Of a stretch of DNA of 64,000 nt, positions 21,250-31,743 are shown in pieces. The DNA lies in assembly GCF_000284255.1 (NCBI RefSeq), contig NC_017075.1:4979254-5043253 (forward strand). Direction: 5' to 3'. The first letter of the stretch is position 1. The number at the start of each line of letters is the position of its first letter. The position numbers and the translations under genes were made by a program. The notes beneath the pieces were generated by a model. That model saw only the letters and a program-made list of their open reading frames with translations. It did not search any database and had not been told where the DNA came from. Source of the stretch: Rubrivivax gelatinosus IL144 (GTDB lineage: Bacteria > Pseudomonadota > Gammaproteobacteria > Burkholderiales > Burkholderiaceae_C).

Positions 21250-21265
21250 CTTGCCCTTGGGCAAG
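21250..21265. promoter_or_regulatory. Perfect inverted repeat between mreB and gatC
   Basis: CTTGCCC-TT-GGGCAAG is a 7-bp perfect inverted repeat 21 bases upstream of the gatC ATG. A TATTAT element on the mreB strand lies about 17 bases further left (21227-21232). It could be a regulator site for either operon or a hairpin in the gatC leader. The function is unknown. Confidence 0.35.
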
Positions 21266-21286
21266 TGCTCATTTGCACCTGTTTCC

Positions 21287-21586
21287 ATGGCCCTCACACC
21301 GCAGGACGTGAGCCGCATCGCGCATCTGGCGCGGCTCGAGCTTCAGCCCGACGAAGAGCAGCGCATGCTCGCGCAGCTCAATGACTTCTTCGGCATCGTC
21401 GAGAAGATGAGCGCGGTCGACACCAGCGGCGTCGAGCCGCTTTACACGCCGCTGTCGGCGGTGCAGGACGTCGCGCTGCGCCTGCGCGAAGACCGCGTCA
21501 CCGAGAGCAACGAGCGCGAGGCCAACCAGCAGAGCGCGCCGGCCGTCGAGGACGGCCTGTTCCTCGTGCCGAAGGTGATCGAATGA
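21287..21586 (+). CDS. gatC: Asp-tRNA(Asn)/Glu-tRNA(Gln) amidotransferase subunit C
   Basis: The start at ATG 21287 gives 99 aa: [19 protein letters not shown] with the usual helical first half, then [22 protein letters not shown] and a C-terminal VPKVIE. GatC clamps GatA to GatB in the GatCAB complex, which amidates mis-charged Glu-tRNA(Gln) and/or Asp-tRNA(Asn). It overlaps gatA by four bases (ATGA), and the three genes form a standard rightward gatCAB operon. Confidence 0.97.
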   Translation: MALTPQDVSRIAHLARLELQPDEEQRMLAQLNDFFGIVEKMSAVDTSGVEPLYTPLSAVQDVALRLREDRVTESNEREANQQSAPAVEDGLFLVPKVIE

Positions 21587-23070
21587 GCACCGCCTTCGAC
21601 CGGCTGGGCGTCGCCGAAACCGCCCGCGCGCTGCGCGCCAAGCAGTTCTCCAGCGTCGAACTCGTGCAGGCGCTGCTGGCGCGCGCCGACGCGCAACGTT
21701 CGCTCGGCGCCTTCCTGTCGCTCGACGCCGAGGGCGCGCTGGCCGCCGCGCGTGCCGCCGACGCCGCGCTCGCCGCCGGCGACGCGCCGGTGCTGGCCGG
21801 CGTGCCGATCGCGCACAAGGACATCTTCGTCACGAAGGACCAGCCCAGCACCGCCGGCTCGAAGATGCTGGCCGGCTACCGCAGCCCCTTCGACGCCACC
21901 GTCGTCGCGCGGCTGAAGGCCGCCGGCACGGTGACGCTGGGCAAGCTCAACTGCGACGAGTTCGCGATGGGCTCGGCCAACGAGAACTCGGCCTACGGCG
22001 CGGTGCACAACCCCTGGGACACGACGCGCGTGCCCGGCGGCTCGTCGGGCGGCTCCGCCGCCGCGGTCGCCGCGCGCCTGGTGGCCGCGGCCACCGGCAC
22101 CGACACCGGCGGCTCGATCCGCCAGCCGTCCAGCTTCTGCGGCATCACCGGCATCAAGCCGACCTATGGCGTGTGCTCGCGCTACGGCATGATCGCCTTC
22201 GCCTCCAGCCTGGACCAGGCCGGGCCGATGGCACGTTCGGCCGAAGACTGCGCGCTGCTGCTGTCGGCGATGAGCGGTTTCGACGAACGCGACGCGACCA
22301 GCGCCGAACGCCCGCCGCAGGACTACCACGCCCAGATGCTCGCCGCGCGCGACGGCGCCAGCGCCGCACGCCCGCTCGAGGGCCTGCGCATCGGCCTGCC
22401 ACGCGAGTTCTTCCCCGAGGCCCTGTCGGCCGACGTCGCCGCCGCGGTGCGCGGCGCGCTCGCCGAGCTGGAGAAGCTGGGCGCGACGCTGGTCGACGTC
22501 AGCCTGCCGCGCACCGAGCTGTCGATCCCGGTCTACTACATCATCGCCCCGGCCGAAGCGAGCTCGAACCTGTCGCGCTTCGACGGCGTGAAGTTCGGCC
22601 ACCGCGCAGCGGAGTACACCGACCTGCTCGACATGTACAAGAAGACGCGCGCCGAGGGCTTCGGTCCCGAGGTCAAGCGCCGCATCATGATCGGCACCTA
22701 CGTGCTGAGCCACGGCTACTACGACGCCTACTACCTGCAGGCGCAGAAGCTGCGCCGCATGATCGCCGACGACTTCCAGGCCGCCTTCCGCGACTGCGAC
22801 CTGATCGCCGGCCCGGTGGCGCCGACCGTCGCCTGGCAGCTCGGCGAACAGGGCGACCCGCTGCAGGCCTACCTGGCCGACATCTTCACGCTGCCGGCCA
22901 GCCTGGCCGGCCTGCCGGGCATGAGCGTGCCGGCCGGCACCGGCGCGCACGGCATGCCGGTCGGTCTGCAGCTGATCGGCAACTACTTCGACGAAGGCCG
23001 GCTGCTGCACGCCGCGCACGCGCTGCAGCAATCGACCGACTTCCACACCCGTGCCCCGGCCGGGATCTGA
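21583..23070 (+). CDS. gatA: Asp-tRNA(Asn)/Glu-tRNA(Gln) amidotransferase subunit A
   Basis: This 495-aa amidase-signature enzyme releases ammonia from glutamine and channels it to GatB. The catalytic triad is visible at Lys79 (GVPIAHKD), cis-Ser154 (PGGSSGGS) and nucleophile Ser178 (TDTGGSIR). These are the same residue numbers as in the well-studied S. aureus enzyme. Length and order are normal. It lies between gatC (4-base overlap) and gatB (4 bases after the stop), so translation is coupled. Confidence 0.98.
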   Translation: MSTAFDRLGVAETARALRAKQFSSVELVQALLARADAQRSLGAFLSLDAEGALAAARAADAALAAGDAPVLAGVPIAHKDIFVTKDQPSTAGSKMLAGYRSPFDATVVARLKAAGTVTLGKLNCDEFAMGSANENSAYGAVHNPWDTTRVPGGSSGGSAAAVAARLVAAATGTDTGGSIRQPSSFCGITGIKPTYGVCSRYGMIAFASSLDQAGPMARSAEDCALLLSAMSGFDERDATSAERPPQDYHAQMLAARDGASAARPLEGLRIGLPREFFPEALSADVAAAVRGALAELEKLGATLVDVSLPRTELSIPVYYIIAPAEASSNLSRFDGVKFGHRAAEYTDLLDMYKKTRAEGFGPEVKRRIMIGTYVLSHGYYDAYYLQAQKLRRMIADDFQAAFRDCDLIAGPVAPTVAWQLGEQGDPLQAYLADIFTLPASLAGLPGMSVPAGTGAHGMPVGLQLIGNYFDEGRLLHAAHALQQSTDFHTRAPAGI

Positions 23071-23074
23071 TCCG

Positions 23075-24526
<1,452 letters not shown>

Positions 24527-24544
24527 ACGCGGCGGGCCGGCGCC

Positions 24545-25234
24545 TCAGCGCGCCGGTGCCGACGAGGTCTCGGCCGGCATCGGCCCCAGCGTGCCGGGCC
24601 GCGCGCCGGCCCAGAGCCGGCGCAGACGCTCGAGTTCGGCGTCGTAGAGCTTGTTGATGCGCACCAACTCGGCTTCCTGGTTGGCCATCGCCGCACGCTG
24701 GGCCTCGGTGGCCGCGTCGTTGGCGTCCATGGCCTGGCGCAGCTTGGGCGGCAGCGGCTTGCCCGGGTAGAACTCGGCTTCGTCGAGCAGCGGCTTGCGC
24801 TCCGAGGCGAGCAGCTTCAGACGCTGCTCCGAGGCCCGGATCGCGACGCGCACCGTCTCCAGCGCGCTCTCCCGCGCGCGCTGGTGCGTGTCTTCGTTCG
24901 GGTAGCGCACCATCAGGTTGCGGTCGCGCCGCGCGGCGTCGGCCTGGGCCGCACGCGCCTCGGCGGCACGGCGCTCGCGGGCCTCGATCTCGGCACGCTC
25001 GTCGGCCGTCGGCGTCGGCGGCACGACGCGGCGCAGCGAGCCGTCGCGGTTGAGCAGGCGCTGCTCGCGCGCGACGCACTCCGGGATCGGCCGGTCCGAG
25101 GTGATCTTGCGGCCGCTGTCGTCGACGCAGGTGTAGATGCCGTCGGGCCCGCGCCCGGATGACGGCTCGGCGGCCACCGCCGTGCAGGCCGCCAGCAGGC
25201 AGAGACCGGGAACGAGCCGCCCGCGTCGCGCCAT
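24545..25234 (-). CDS. DUF4124 domain periplasmic protein
   Basis: This 229-aa protein has a signal peptide (about residues 1-21, RLVPGLCLLAACTAVAAE; the Cys context is not a clean lipobox). A DUF4124 module follows: GIYTCVDDSGRKITSDRPIPEC, with two cysteines that could form a disulphide. The rest is a long charged coiled-coil-like helix rich in Arg, Glu and Ala (about 75-210). The family is common in betaproteobacterial envelopes and its role is unknown. Its start lies one base beyond the pyrE stop, and it is read in the same direction, so it may be translated from the pyrE transcript. Confidence 0.85.
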   Translation of the reverse strand: MARRGRLVPGLCLLAACTAVAAEPSSGRGPDGIYTCVDDSGRKITSDRPIPECVAREQRLLNRDGSLRRVVPPTPTADERAEIEARERRAAEARAAQADAARRDRNLMVRYPNEDTHQRARESALETVRVAIRASEQRLKLLASERKPLLDEAEFYPGKPLPPKLRQAMDANDAATEAQRAAMANQEAELVRINKLYDAELERLRRLWAGARPGTLGPMPAETSSAPAR

Positions 25235-25906
25235 TCAGACCCCGTAGCGTTCGCGATAAGCCTGCACGGCCGGCGCGTACTGCTCGAGTGCGGGGTCGGC
25301 GCCGGAGCGCAGGTAGGCCAGCAGGTCGGCGAGCGTGGCGACGGCGACGACCTCCAGTCCGAGCTGGGCACGCACCGCCTGCACCGCCGAGAGCTCGGCG
25401 TCGCGGCCGTCGGCGTCGGTCGCCTTTTCCTGGCGGTCCAGCGCGATCGCCACGCCGCAGGGCGTGGCGCCGGCGGCGCGGATCATCGCGATCGACTCGC
25501 GCACCGAGGTGCCGGCGGAGATCACGTCGTCGACGATCAGCACGCGGCCGGCGACCGGTGCGCCGACCAGCGTGCCGCCTTCGCCGTGGTCCTTGGCTTC
25601 CTTGCGGTTGTAGGCGAACGGCACGTTGCGGCCTTCGCGCGCCAGCTCGATGGCGATCGCCGCGGCCAGCGTGATGCCCTTGTAGGCCGGGCCGAAGAGC
25701 ATGTCGAACTCGAGCCCGCTGGCCAGCAGCCGGCGTGCATAGAATGAAGCGAGACGGCCCAGCTTGGCGCCGTCGTCGAACAGCCCGGCATTGAAGAAGT
25801 AGGGCGACAGCCGCCCGGCCTTCGTGCGGAACTCGCCGAAGCGCAGCACGCCGGCCCCGACCGAGAACTTCACGAAGTCTTGCGCCAGGGCGTCGGGGGC
25901 GTTCAT
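25235..25906 (-). CDS. pyrE: Orotate phosphoribosyltransferase
   Basis: The start at ATG 25906 is chosen because AAGGG lies 9 bases upstream; an ATG at 25915 has that site fused to it. The 223-aa product shows GRLSPYFFNAG, the substrate-binding PAYKGITLAAAIA, YNRKEAKDHGEGG (catalytic flexible loop) and the PRPP motif VLIVDDVISAGTSVRES. It makes OMP from orotate and PRPP in pyrimidine synthesis. Only 12 bases separate its start from that of the divergent xth gene, so its promoter must lie within xth. Confidence 0.97.
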   Translation of the reverse strand: MNAPDALAQDFVKFSVGAGVLRFGEFRTKAGRLSPYFFNAGLFDDGAKLGRLASFYARRLLASGLEFDMLFGPAYKGITLAAAIAIELAREGRNVPFAYNRKEAKDHGEGGTLVGAPVAGRVLIVDDVISAGTSVRESIAMIRAAGATPCGVAIALDRQEKATDADGRDAELSAVQAVRAQLGLEVVAVATLADLLAYLRSGADPALEQYAPAVQAYRERYGV

Positions 25907-25918
25907 GGAGGTCATCCC

Positions 25919-26701
25919 TTGGGTTTTCGTCTGGTCACGCTCAACCTGAACGGCATCCGTTCGGCCGCGAACAAAGGTTTTCTCGATTGGGCCGCAGCTG
26001 CGGCCGCAGATTGTATGGGGGTGCAGGAGGTCAAGGCGCAGGCCGCGGATGTGGCCGGACGCTTCGAACGGGTGGGCGGCCTCGACGGCCACTTCCACTA
26101 CGCCCAGAAGAAGGGCTACTCGGGCGTCGGTCTGTACACGCGCCACGAGCCGAGCGACGTCGTCGGCTTCGACGGCGGCGAGTTCGACGCCGAGGGCCGC
26201 TGGATCGAACTGCGCTTCGACAAGCCCGGGCGCAAGCTGTCGATCATCAGCTGCTATTTCCCCAGCGGCTCCAGCGGCGAGGAACGCCAGGCGGCGAAAT
26301 ACCGTTTCCTCGACCTGCTGCATCCGCACCTGATGGCGTTGAAGGCCGAACGCGAGTTCATCCTCGTCGGTGACGTCAACATCGCGCACAAGGAAATCGA
26401 CCTGAAGAACTGGCGCGGCAACCAGAAGAACAGCGGTTTCCTGCCCGAGGAACGCGCCTGGATGACGCGGCTGCTGGACACCGGCGTCGTCGACGTCTTC
26501 CGCCGCCTGAACCCCAACCCCGAGCAGTACACCTGGTGGAGCAACCGCGGCCAGGCCTGGGCGAAGAACGTGGGCTGGCGTCTGGACTACCACCTGGCGA
26601 CGCCGGCACTGGCCGAGACGGCACGGCGCGAGCAGATCTTCCTGGCGCAGCGCTTCTCCGATCATGCGCCGTTGACGATCGATTACGAATTCACGCTCTG
26701 A
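25919..26701 (+). CDS. xth: Exodeoxyribonuclease III (AP endonuclease), TTG start
   Basis: The best start is TTG 25919, with GGAGG 7 bases upstream; it gives 260 aa beginning MGFRLVTLNLNGIRSA. An ATG at 25880 would extend the protein into pyrE and lacks the conserved first strand. Motifs are LNLNGIRSA (Asn), GVQEVKA (metal Glu), ISCYFPSG, VGDVNIAHKEIDLKNW (Asp/Asn) and the terminal FSDHAPLTIDY (Asp-His). It cleaves DNA at abasic sites and trims 3' ends in base-excision repair. It is divergent from pyrE with overlapping ribosome sites. Confidence 0.95.
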   Translation: MGFRLVTLNLNGIRSAANKGFLDWAAAAAADCMGVQEVKAQAADVAGRFERVGGLDGHFHYAQKKGYSGVGLYTRHEPSDVVGFDGGEFDAEGRWIELRFDKPGRKLSIISCYFPSGSSGEERQAAKYRFLDLLHPHLMALKAEREFILVGDVNIAHKEIDLKNWRGNQKNSGFLPEERAWMTRLLDTGVVDVFRRLNPNPEQYTWWSNRGQAWAKNVGWRLDYHLATPALAETARREQIFLAQRFSDHAPLTIDYEFTL

Positions 26702-26917
26702 GCCAAGACGTGCGGCCGAATACGCTCATTCGGGCGGTGGATACGATGCAGGTCAAACAGATAGGGGCACTCGAAGGCAGAATGTAAAGCGCGAACAGAG
26801 GCAGGAGGCGGGCACGCAGAGCCCGCGCGCATTACCCGCCCATCCGCACCGTATCCCTGGGGAGGAAGTCACCGCCTACCCGCAATCGTTTCGAACGACT
26901 GACGAAAGGCGATGACC

Positions 26918-27637
26918 ATGCTCGAACGGCAGCCCGCCGCACGCCCCGCCACGCCACCGCTGTTGCCGCGCTCGATGACCGAGCGCACGCCGACCGGCGG
27001 TTGGGCCCGCTGTCTGAGCCTGATGCTCGACGAGATCGACTACGGTCTTCTGCTGCTCGACACGAACGGCGTCGTGCGCTGGCGCAACGACCGTGCGCTG
27101 GCCGAACTCGACGAGGCGCATCCGCTGCAGATCACATCCGGCCGCCTGGGCGCCCAGTTGCCCGACGACGCTGCACGCCTGGCCACCGCGGTATCCGACG
27201 CCGCACAGCGCGGCACGCGCGAGATGCTGACGCTGGGCGCTGGGCGTCAGCGTGTCACGCTGGCCGTCGTGCCGCTGGCCCCCGACGCCCTCGAGGGCCA
27301 GCCGGCGACGATGCTGCTGCTGGGCAAGCGCCAGGTCTGCGAAGACCTCTCGGTGCGCGGCTTCGCTCGCGCCCACCGCCTGACGCCGGCCGAGACGCGT
27401 GTGCTCGAAGCGCTGTGCGCCGGCGTCGCGCCGCAGAAGTTCGCCGAACACCAGGGCGTGCGCATCTCCACGGTGCGCACGCAGATCGGCAGCATCCGCG
27501 AGAAGACCGGCGCGCGCAGCATCCGCTCGCTGGTACGCATGGTCGCGCTGCTGCCGCCGATGGTGCCGGCGCTGCGCGGCGTGGTCTTCGAGCCGATGGA
27601 ACGCTGGCCGCTGGAACGCGCCACCGACGCCGCCTGA
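26918..27637 (+). CDS. LuxR-type HTH transcriptional regulator with PAS-like N-terminus
   Basis: AAAGG is 8 bases from ATG 26918 but only 2 from an ATG at 26912, so the later start is preferred (239 aa). The N-terminal half, MLDEIDYGLLLLDTNGVVRWRNDRALAEL, reads like a PAS fold. The C-terminal LuxR helix-turn-helix is HRLTPAETRVLEALCAGVAP, then ISTVRTQIGSIREKTGARS, where TVRTQIGSI is the recognition helix. There is no receiver domain and no autoinducer-binding domain. It stands alone, convergent with the M48 protease gene; target genes and ligand are unknown. Confidence 0.87.
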   Translation: MLERQPAARPATPPLLPRSMTERTPTGGWARCLSLMLDEIDYGLLLLDTNGVVRWRNDRALAELDEAHPLQITSGRLGAQLPDDAARLATAVSDAAQRGTREMLTLGAGRQRVTLAVVPLAPDALEGQPATMLLLGKRQVCEDLSVRGFARAHRLTPAETRVLEALCAGVAPQKFAEHQGVRISTVRTQIGSIREKTGARSIRSLVRMVALLPPMVPALRGVVFEPMERWPLERATDAA

Positions 27638-27659
27638 GGCGGCGGCCGCTGCCGGCGCG

Positions 27660-28586
27660 TCAGCCGCGCGCCGGCGGCCCGTACTGCCGGCCGGGCTTGG
27701 CCGCGCGCTCGTACAGCGGCATCACCTTGGGCAGCTTGGCCTGGATGTCGGCGATGCGCGTCGGCCCGGACGGGTGCGTCGACATGAACTCCGGCGGCGC
27801 GTTCTTGTTCGCCTCGATCATCTTCTGCCACAGCGAGACGCCGGCGCGCGGGTCGTAGCCCGAACGCGCGGCGAGGTCCATGCCGACGATGTCGGCCTCG
27901 GACTCGTCGTCGCGGCTGAACTTCAGCGTCAGCAGCTGGCTGCCCATGTTGAGCAGCGTGTCGCCGGCCTGGCCCAGACCGAACAGCGCGCTGACCAGGC
28001 CGGCGCCGATGCGCGTGGCCGCCGTCTTGCCCATGCGCTCGCGGGCGTGTTCGCGCAGCGCGTGCGCGACCTCGTGGCCCATGATCGTCGCCACCTCGTC
28101 GTCGCTGAGCTGCAGCTCCTTCAGGATGCCGTAGTAGAAGGCGATCTTGCCGCCCGGCATGCAGAAGGCGTTGAGCTGCTTGCTGCCGATGAGGTTGATC
28201 TCCCACTTCCAGCCCGAGGCGCGCCGGTTCCAGGACGCGGTATAGGGGACGATGCGGTCGGCGATCGCACGCAGGCGCACCAGCTGCGGGTGGCCGTCGG
28301 GCGCCAGCGCCTTGGCGGCGCGGGCCTCGCGCAGCATCTGCTCGTACTGCTGGGCGGCGGCTTTCTCGACGTCCTCGGCGGGCACGAGCTTGGTGAACTT
28401 GGACTCGCTGCCGACGTCGCCGCGCACGCCGTCCTGGGCGACCGCCGGCCCGGCCAGCGCCATGCCAGCGCCTGCGGCGAGCGCGCCGGTGAACAGGCGG
28501 CGGCCGTGCAGCGCGCAGCGGCAACCCATTGCGTGGAGCATCGGAGGCAGGTCGATCCGGGCGTCGGTGTCGAAGGTGTTCGGCAT
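27660..28586 (-). CDS. M48-family metalloprotease, exported (Tat-like signal)
   Basis: This 308-aa protein has the zinc motif HEVAH (in IMGHEVAHALREHARERMG) and the third-ligand block DDESEADIVGMDLAARSGYDP, then STHPSGPTRI near the end, the layout of Oma1/LoiP/BepA-like M48 peptidases. The N-terminus contains a twin-arginine-like GRRLFTGALAAGAGMALAGPAVA, suggesting folded export. Starts at 28541 or 28529 would put the signal nearer the N-terminus. It probably degrades or checks envelope proteins. It is convergent with the LuxR-type gene and 64 bases downstream of ampG. Confidence 0.9.
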   Translation of the reverse strand: MPNTFDTDARIDLPPMLHAMGCRCALHGRRLFTGALAAGAGMALAGPAVAQDGVRGDVGSESKFTKLVPAEDVEKAAAQQYEQMLREARAAKALAPDGHPQLVRLRAIADRIVPYTASWNRRASGWKWEINLIGSKQLNAFCMPGGKIAFYYGILKELQLSDDEVATIMGHEVAHALREHARERMGKTAATRIGAGLVSALFGLGQAGDTLLNMGSQLLTLKFSRDDESEADIVGMDLAARSGYDPRAGVSLWQKMIEANKNAPPEFMSTHPSGPTRIADIQAKLPKVMPLYERAAKPGRQYGPPARG

Positions 28587-28650
28587 GAGGCTTGGGACCC
28601 GGCTCCCAGCGCCGGGGTTCCGCGTGCGGATTCTAGGAGCCGGACGTGGC

Positions 28651-30228
28651 TCAGTCGTCGGTGGCGCCGGCGGTGGCCGGGTCGACCTCGAGCGCCCGCA
28701 CGCTGTCGCGCAGCCAGACCAGCATCACCAGCGCCGGCGCCGCCAGCACCGTGCTCAGCACGAAGAAGCTGGGCCAGCCGATGCTTTCGGCCAGCACCCC
28801 GGCCAGCGGCCCGACCCAGACGCGGCCCACCGCGGCGAAGGCCGACAGCAGCGCGTACTGCGTCGCCGTGAAGCGCTGGTTGCACAGGCTCATCAGGAAG
28901 GCGACGAAGGCCGCCGTGCCCATGCCGCCGGAGATGTTCTCGAAGGCCACGACCATCAGCAGCCCGCCGTCGACCGGCGTCGGCTGCGCCAGGTGCACGA
29001 AACCCCAATCGAAAGCCGGGATCAGCAGCCCCGGCATCACGCCCTTGCCGTTGACCGCCAGCCACCAGAAGCCCAGGTTGCTGGCCATCTGCAGCGCGCC
29101 GAAGACCAGCAGCGCGCGCCACAGCCCCAGGCGCAGCATCAGCGCGCCGCCGACGACGGCGCCGGCGATCGTCAGCCACAGCCCGATCAGCTTGTTGACG
29201 ACGCCGACCTCGGCCGAACCGAAGGCCATCGCCTTCAGCAGGAAGGGCGTCATCAGCGAGCCGGCGAAGGCGTCGCCCAGCTTGTAGAGCACGATGAACA
29301 GCAGGAAGGCCGCCGCGCCGCGCTGCGCGAAGTAGCTGCGCAGGCCGCCGAGCAGGGTCTCGAAACGCGCCGCGCGTGCCGCCCAGCCGGCCAAGGGCAG
29401 CGTGAAGACCAGGCCCATCATCAGCACGGCGAGTTCCAGCCAGCGCGTCTGCAGCGTCGGCGCCATCGAGCTCGCGGCAAGCAGGCCGCCGAACAGCGCC
29501 TGTGCCAGCACGGCGCCGAAGCGGTCGGTCAGGAACACGCCCACCGCGACCGCGGCAAGCACCGCGACGAAGCCGACGAGGTCGTTGCGGGCCAGCGTCG
29601 ATTGCCGCGGTGCCGTCTTCAGCCGAGGCAGCGCCAGCGCCGACAGCACGGCCAGCACCGCCATCAGCCCGGCCATGAAGCGGTAGACCTCGGGCCAGGT
29701 CCAGCCGCCGCCCTGGCCGGGGTCGGTCCAGATCAGCGCGATGCCACCCGACAGGATCATCGCCAGCCGGTAGCCCATCACGTTCAGCGAGGCGCCGAGA
29801 CCGCGCTCGCGGTGTTCGAGCAGGTCGGTGCGGTAGGCGTCGATGACGACGTCCTGCGAGGCCGAGACGAAAGCCACCAGCACCGCCAGCAGCGCGAAGG
29901 CGCGGATCGACGCCGAAGGCGAGGTCGTCGACAGCAGGAAGAGCACGCCGGCCAGACCGAGCTGCGTGAGCACCAGCCAGCCCCGCCGTCGGCCGAGCAC
30001 CGGCAGCTCGAAGCGGTCCATCAGCGGCGCCCAGAGGAACTTGAAGGTGTAGGGCAGGCCGACGAGGCTCAGAAAGCCGATCGTCGCGATGTCGATGCCG
30101 TCGGTCGTCAGCCAGGCCTGCATGGCCTGGCCGGTGAGGGCCAGCGGCAGGCCCGAAGCGAAACCGAGCAGGGTGACGACGGCGAGGCGGTGCAGCGCGG
30201 TGGCGCGCTGCGCCAGCGAAGAAGGCAT
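28651..30228 (-). CDS. ampG: Muropeptide permease AmpG (MFS)
   Basis: This 525-aa transporter has 12-14 membrane segments. Its N-terminus shows the AmpG-like VVTLLGFASGLPLALTGQ and LVGLPYTFKFLWAPLMDRFELP, followed by GRRRGWLVLTQLGL. AmpG imports GlcNAc-anhydro-muropeptides for wall recycling, and in many species this feeds beta-lactamase induction. Length and layout fit, though no other recycling gene is adjacent. It is divergent from trxC with 66 bases between starts. Confidence 0.93.
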   Translation of the reverse strand: MPSSLAQRATALHRLAVVTLLGFASGLPLALTGQAMQAWLTTDGIDIATIGFLSLVGLPYTFKFLWAPLMDRFELPVLGRRRGWLVLTQLGLAGVLFLLSTTSPSASIRAFALLAVLVAFVSASQDVVIDAYRTDLLEHRERGLGASLNVMGYRLAMILSGGIALIWTDPGQGGGWTWPEVYRFMAGLMAVLAVLSALALPRLKTAPRQSTLARNDLVGFVAVLAAVAVGVFLTDRFGAVLAQALFGGLLAASSMAPTLQTRWLELAVLMMGLVFTLPLAGWAARAARFETLLGGLRSYFAQRGAAAFLLFIVLYKLGDAFAGSLMTPFLLKAMAFGSAEVGVVNKLIGLWLTIAGAVVGGALMLRLGLWRALLVFGALQMASNLGFWWLAVNGKGVMPGLLIPAFDWGFVHLAQPTPVDGGLLMVVAFENISGGMGTAAFVAFLMSLCNQRFTATQYALLSAFAAVGRVWVGPLAGVLAESIGWPSFFVLSTVLAAPALVMLVWLRDSVRALEVDPATAGATDD

Positions 30229-30294
30229 CGGCGGATTCTAGGAGGCGGCCAGGCGGGCCTTGTCGCGGCGGCAGGCCGCCCTCAGATCGGAAGC

Positions 30295-30729
30295 ATGGAC
30301 CATCCGCTGCACCTGCGTTGCCCGCATTGCGAGGCGATGAACCGTCTGCCCGCCGCCCGGCTGGGCGAAGCGCCCAACTGCGGCCGCTGCGGCCAGCCGC
30401 TTCTCGACGGCCGCCCGGTCGAACTGGGCGACGCCGACTTCGATGCCGCCGTCGGCGCCCACCCGCTGCCGGTGCTGGTGGACTTCTGGGCTCCGTGGTG
30501 CGGCCCGTGCCGCGCGATGGCGCCGGCCTTCGAGCAGGCCGGCCGTGCGCTGGCCGGGCGCGCGCTGCTGGTCAAGGTCAACAGCGACGACAACCCGCAG
30601 CTCGCGGCGCGCTTCGGCATCCGCAGCATCCCGACGCTGGTGCGGCTGGAACGCGGCGAGGAAACCGACCGCCACAGCGGCGCGATCCCGGCGCAATCGA
30701 TCCAGCAGTTCGCGCGCGCGGCCGGCTGA
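30295..30729 (+). CDS. trxC: Thioredoxin 2 (zinc-type, TrxC)
   Basis: The start at ATG 30295 gives 144 aa. The N-terminal zinc module has two CxxC pairs (Cys9/Cys12 and Cys29/Cys32). The thioredoxin fold follows with DFWAPWCGPCRAM (active cysteines 69 and 72) and the cis-Pro loop IRSIPTLV. TrxC is the zinc-carrying cytosolic thioredoxin, often induced by oxidative stress. Large open frames that run through it from upstream are shadows of ampG. It is convergent with the acyltransferase gene, 10 bases away. Confidence 0.97.
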   Translation: MDHPLHLRCPHCEAMNRLPAARLGEAPNCGRCGQPLLDGRPVELGDADFDAAVGAHPLPVLVDFWAPWCGPCRAMAPAFEQAGRALAGRALLVKVNSDDNPQLAARFGIRSIPTLVRLERGEETDRHSGAIPAQSIQQFARAAG

Positions 30730-30739
30730 GGCCGCGGCT

Positions 30740-31513
30740 TCAGTTGATGCTCGGCGAGGCCGGCGTCTGGGCGGTCATCAGACGGGCGATGATGCCCGTC
30801 TCCTCGCGCGGCGAGAACGCGTAGGGGTAGAGCGAGCGCTCGTCGGCGTCGAGGTCGTTGCGGCCGCCGAAAGCCTCGATCTGCTCGCGGATGTAGGCGA
30901 AGTCGATCGTCAGCAGCACCGCCGGTGCGTTGACGAAACGGTTCAGGCGCTCCTCGCCGATGATGCGCGCGCCGAGCATGCGCTCGTAGTAGCGCACGTG
31001 GCGCGGGTTCACTTCCATCACCAGCGCGTCGTAGCCGCGCAGGCGGTGGGCGACGATGTAGGCGACGTGGAACAGCGCCGCGAGCACACGCTTGCTGCCG
31101 GACATCGGGTCGATCGCCAGCTTGGTGAACTCGCAGACGCGGCGGTTCTGGCGCCGCAGCGCCTCCATCTCGGCGGGGAAAGCGTCTTCGGCGCTCAGGC
31201 CTTCGGCACTGTCGAGCGCGACGGTGATCGTGCCGATGGTGTCGTCGTTCTCGGTGGCCGAGAGCGTGATGCGGTTGGTGGTCTGGTCGCTCGGCAGCGA
31301 AACGGCGTGGTAGCCGCGCCAGGCGTAGCGGTCCTTCAGCAGCGAGTTCGCGTGCTGACGGCATACGTAGGAATCGGCGGAGCGGATGCGGAACACACGC
31401 TCGGGGACATCGGCGGAGGGCGCGCGGGCAGGCAAAGCGCGCCCGTCCGACACCGGGCGCCGCACGGTGCGCTGACCGCCGATCGGCGCCACGATGATCG
31501 TGTCAGTCGTCAT
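30740..31513 (-). CDS. FeeM-like N-acyl amino acid synthase / GNAT-fold acyltransferase
   Basis: The start at ATG 31513 gives 257 aa. After a basic, Pro-rich leader of about 45 residues comes a GNAT-like core: FRIRSADSYVCRQHANSLLKDRY, then ITLSATENDDTIGTITVAL, RVCEFTKLAID, RVLAALFHVAYIVA and VMEVNPRHVRYYERMLGA. These blocks resemble the FeeM family, which joins a fatty acyl group from acyl carrier protein to an amino acid, and more distantly LuxI-type synthases. The partner acyl carrier protein gene is not adjacent. The product could be a signalling or membrane lipid (inference). A strong inverted repeat lies about 90 bases upstream. Confidence 0.75.
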   Translation of the reverse strand: MTTDTIIVAPIGGQRTVRRPVSDGRALPARAPSADVPERVFRIRSADSYVCRQHANSLLKDRYAWRGYHAVSLPSDQTTNRITLSATENDDTIGTITVALDSAEGLSAEDAFPAEMEALRRQNRRVCEFTKLAIDPMSGSKRVLAALFHVAYIVAHRLRGYDALVMEVNPRHVRYYERMLGARIIGEERLNRFVNAPAVLLTIDFAYIREQIEAFGGRNDLDADERSLYPYAFSPREETGIIARLMTAQTPASPSIN

Positions 31514-31602
31514 TACTGGTCTCTTTGGTACCCAACGAGCGGCCGAGTCTGCCCAAGCGACCACGGCGCAACTGTGAGAAAGGATTACCAGTCTGCCCGA
31601 GG

Positions 31603-31622
31603 ATCGTGAGATCGCTCACGAT
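31603..31622. promoter_or_regulatory. Inverted repeat upstream of the FeeM-like gene (operator candidate)
   Basis: ATCGTGAG-ATCG-CTCACGAT is an 8-bp perfect inverted repeat with a 4-base centre in the 230-base gap between the acyltransferase start and the end of the binding-protein gene. The size suits a dimeric regulator; a transcript hairpin is the alternative as no U-tract follows. I could not place a clear -35/-10 pair. Confidence 0.45.
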
Positions 31623-31743
31623 TGCGCCACCAAGTTGTAACGGCCAGTTTACGGCGCACGATTTGTGGCGTATTGCGAAACACTCGGCGTCGCGCCGCCG
31701 CTGCGTCGTGTAACCGATCATTTCAACGGCGGCGCGTCCGAGC

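Noticed and set aside
25907..26665. N-terminal extension of pyrE across xth
   Set aside because: The open frame continues but lacks PyrE homology before residue M(NAPDA); ribosome-site spacing supports 25906.
28252..30729. An 825-codon rightward open frame through ampG into trxC
   Set aside because: Only the last 145 codons (trxC) show family motifs; the rest is antisense to ampG.
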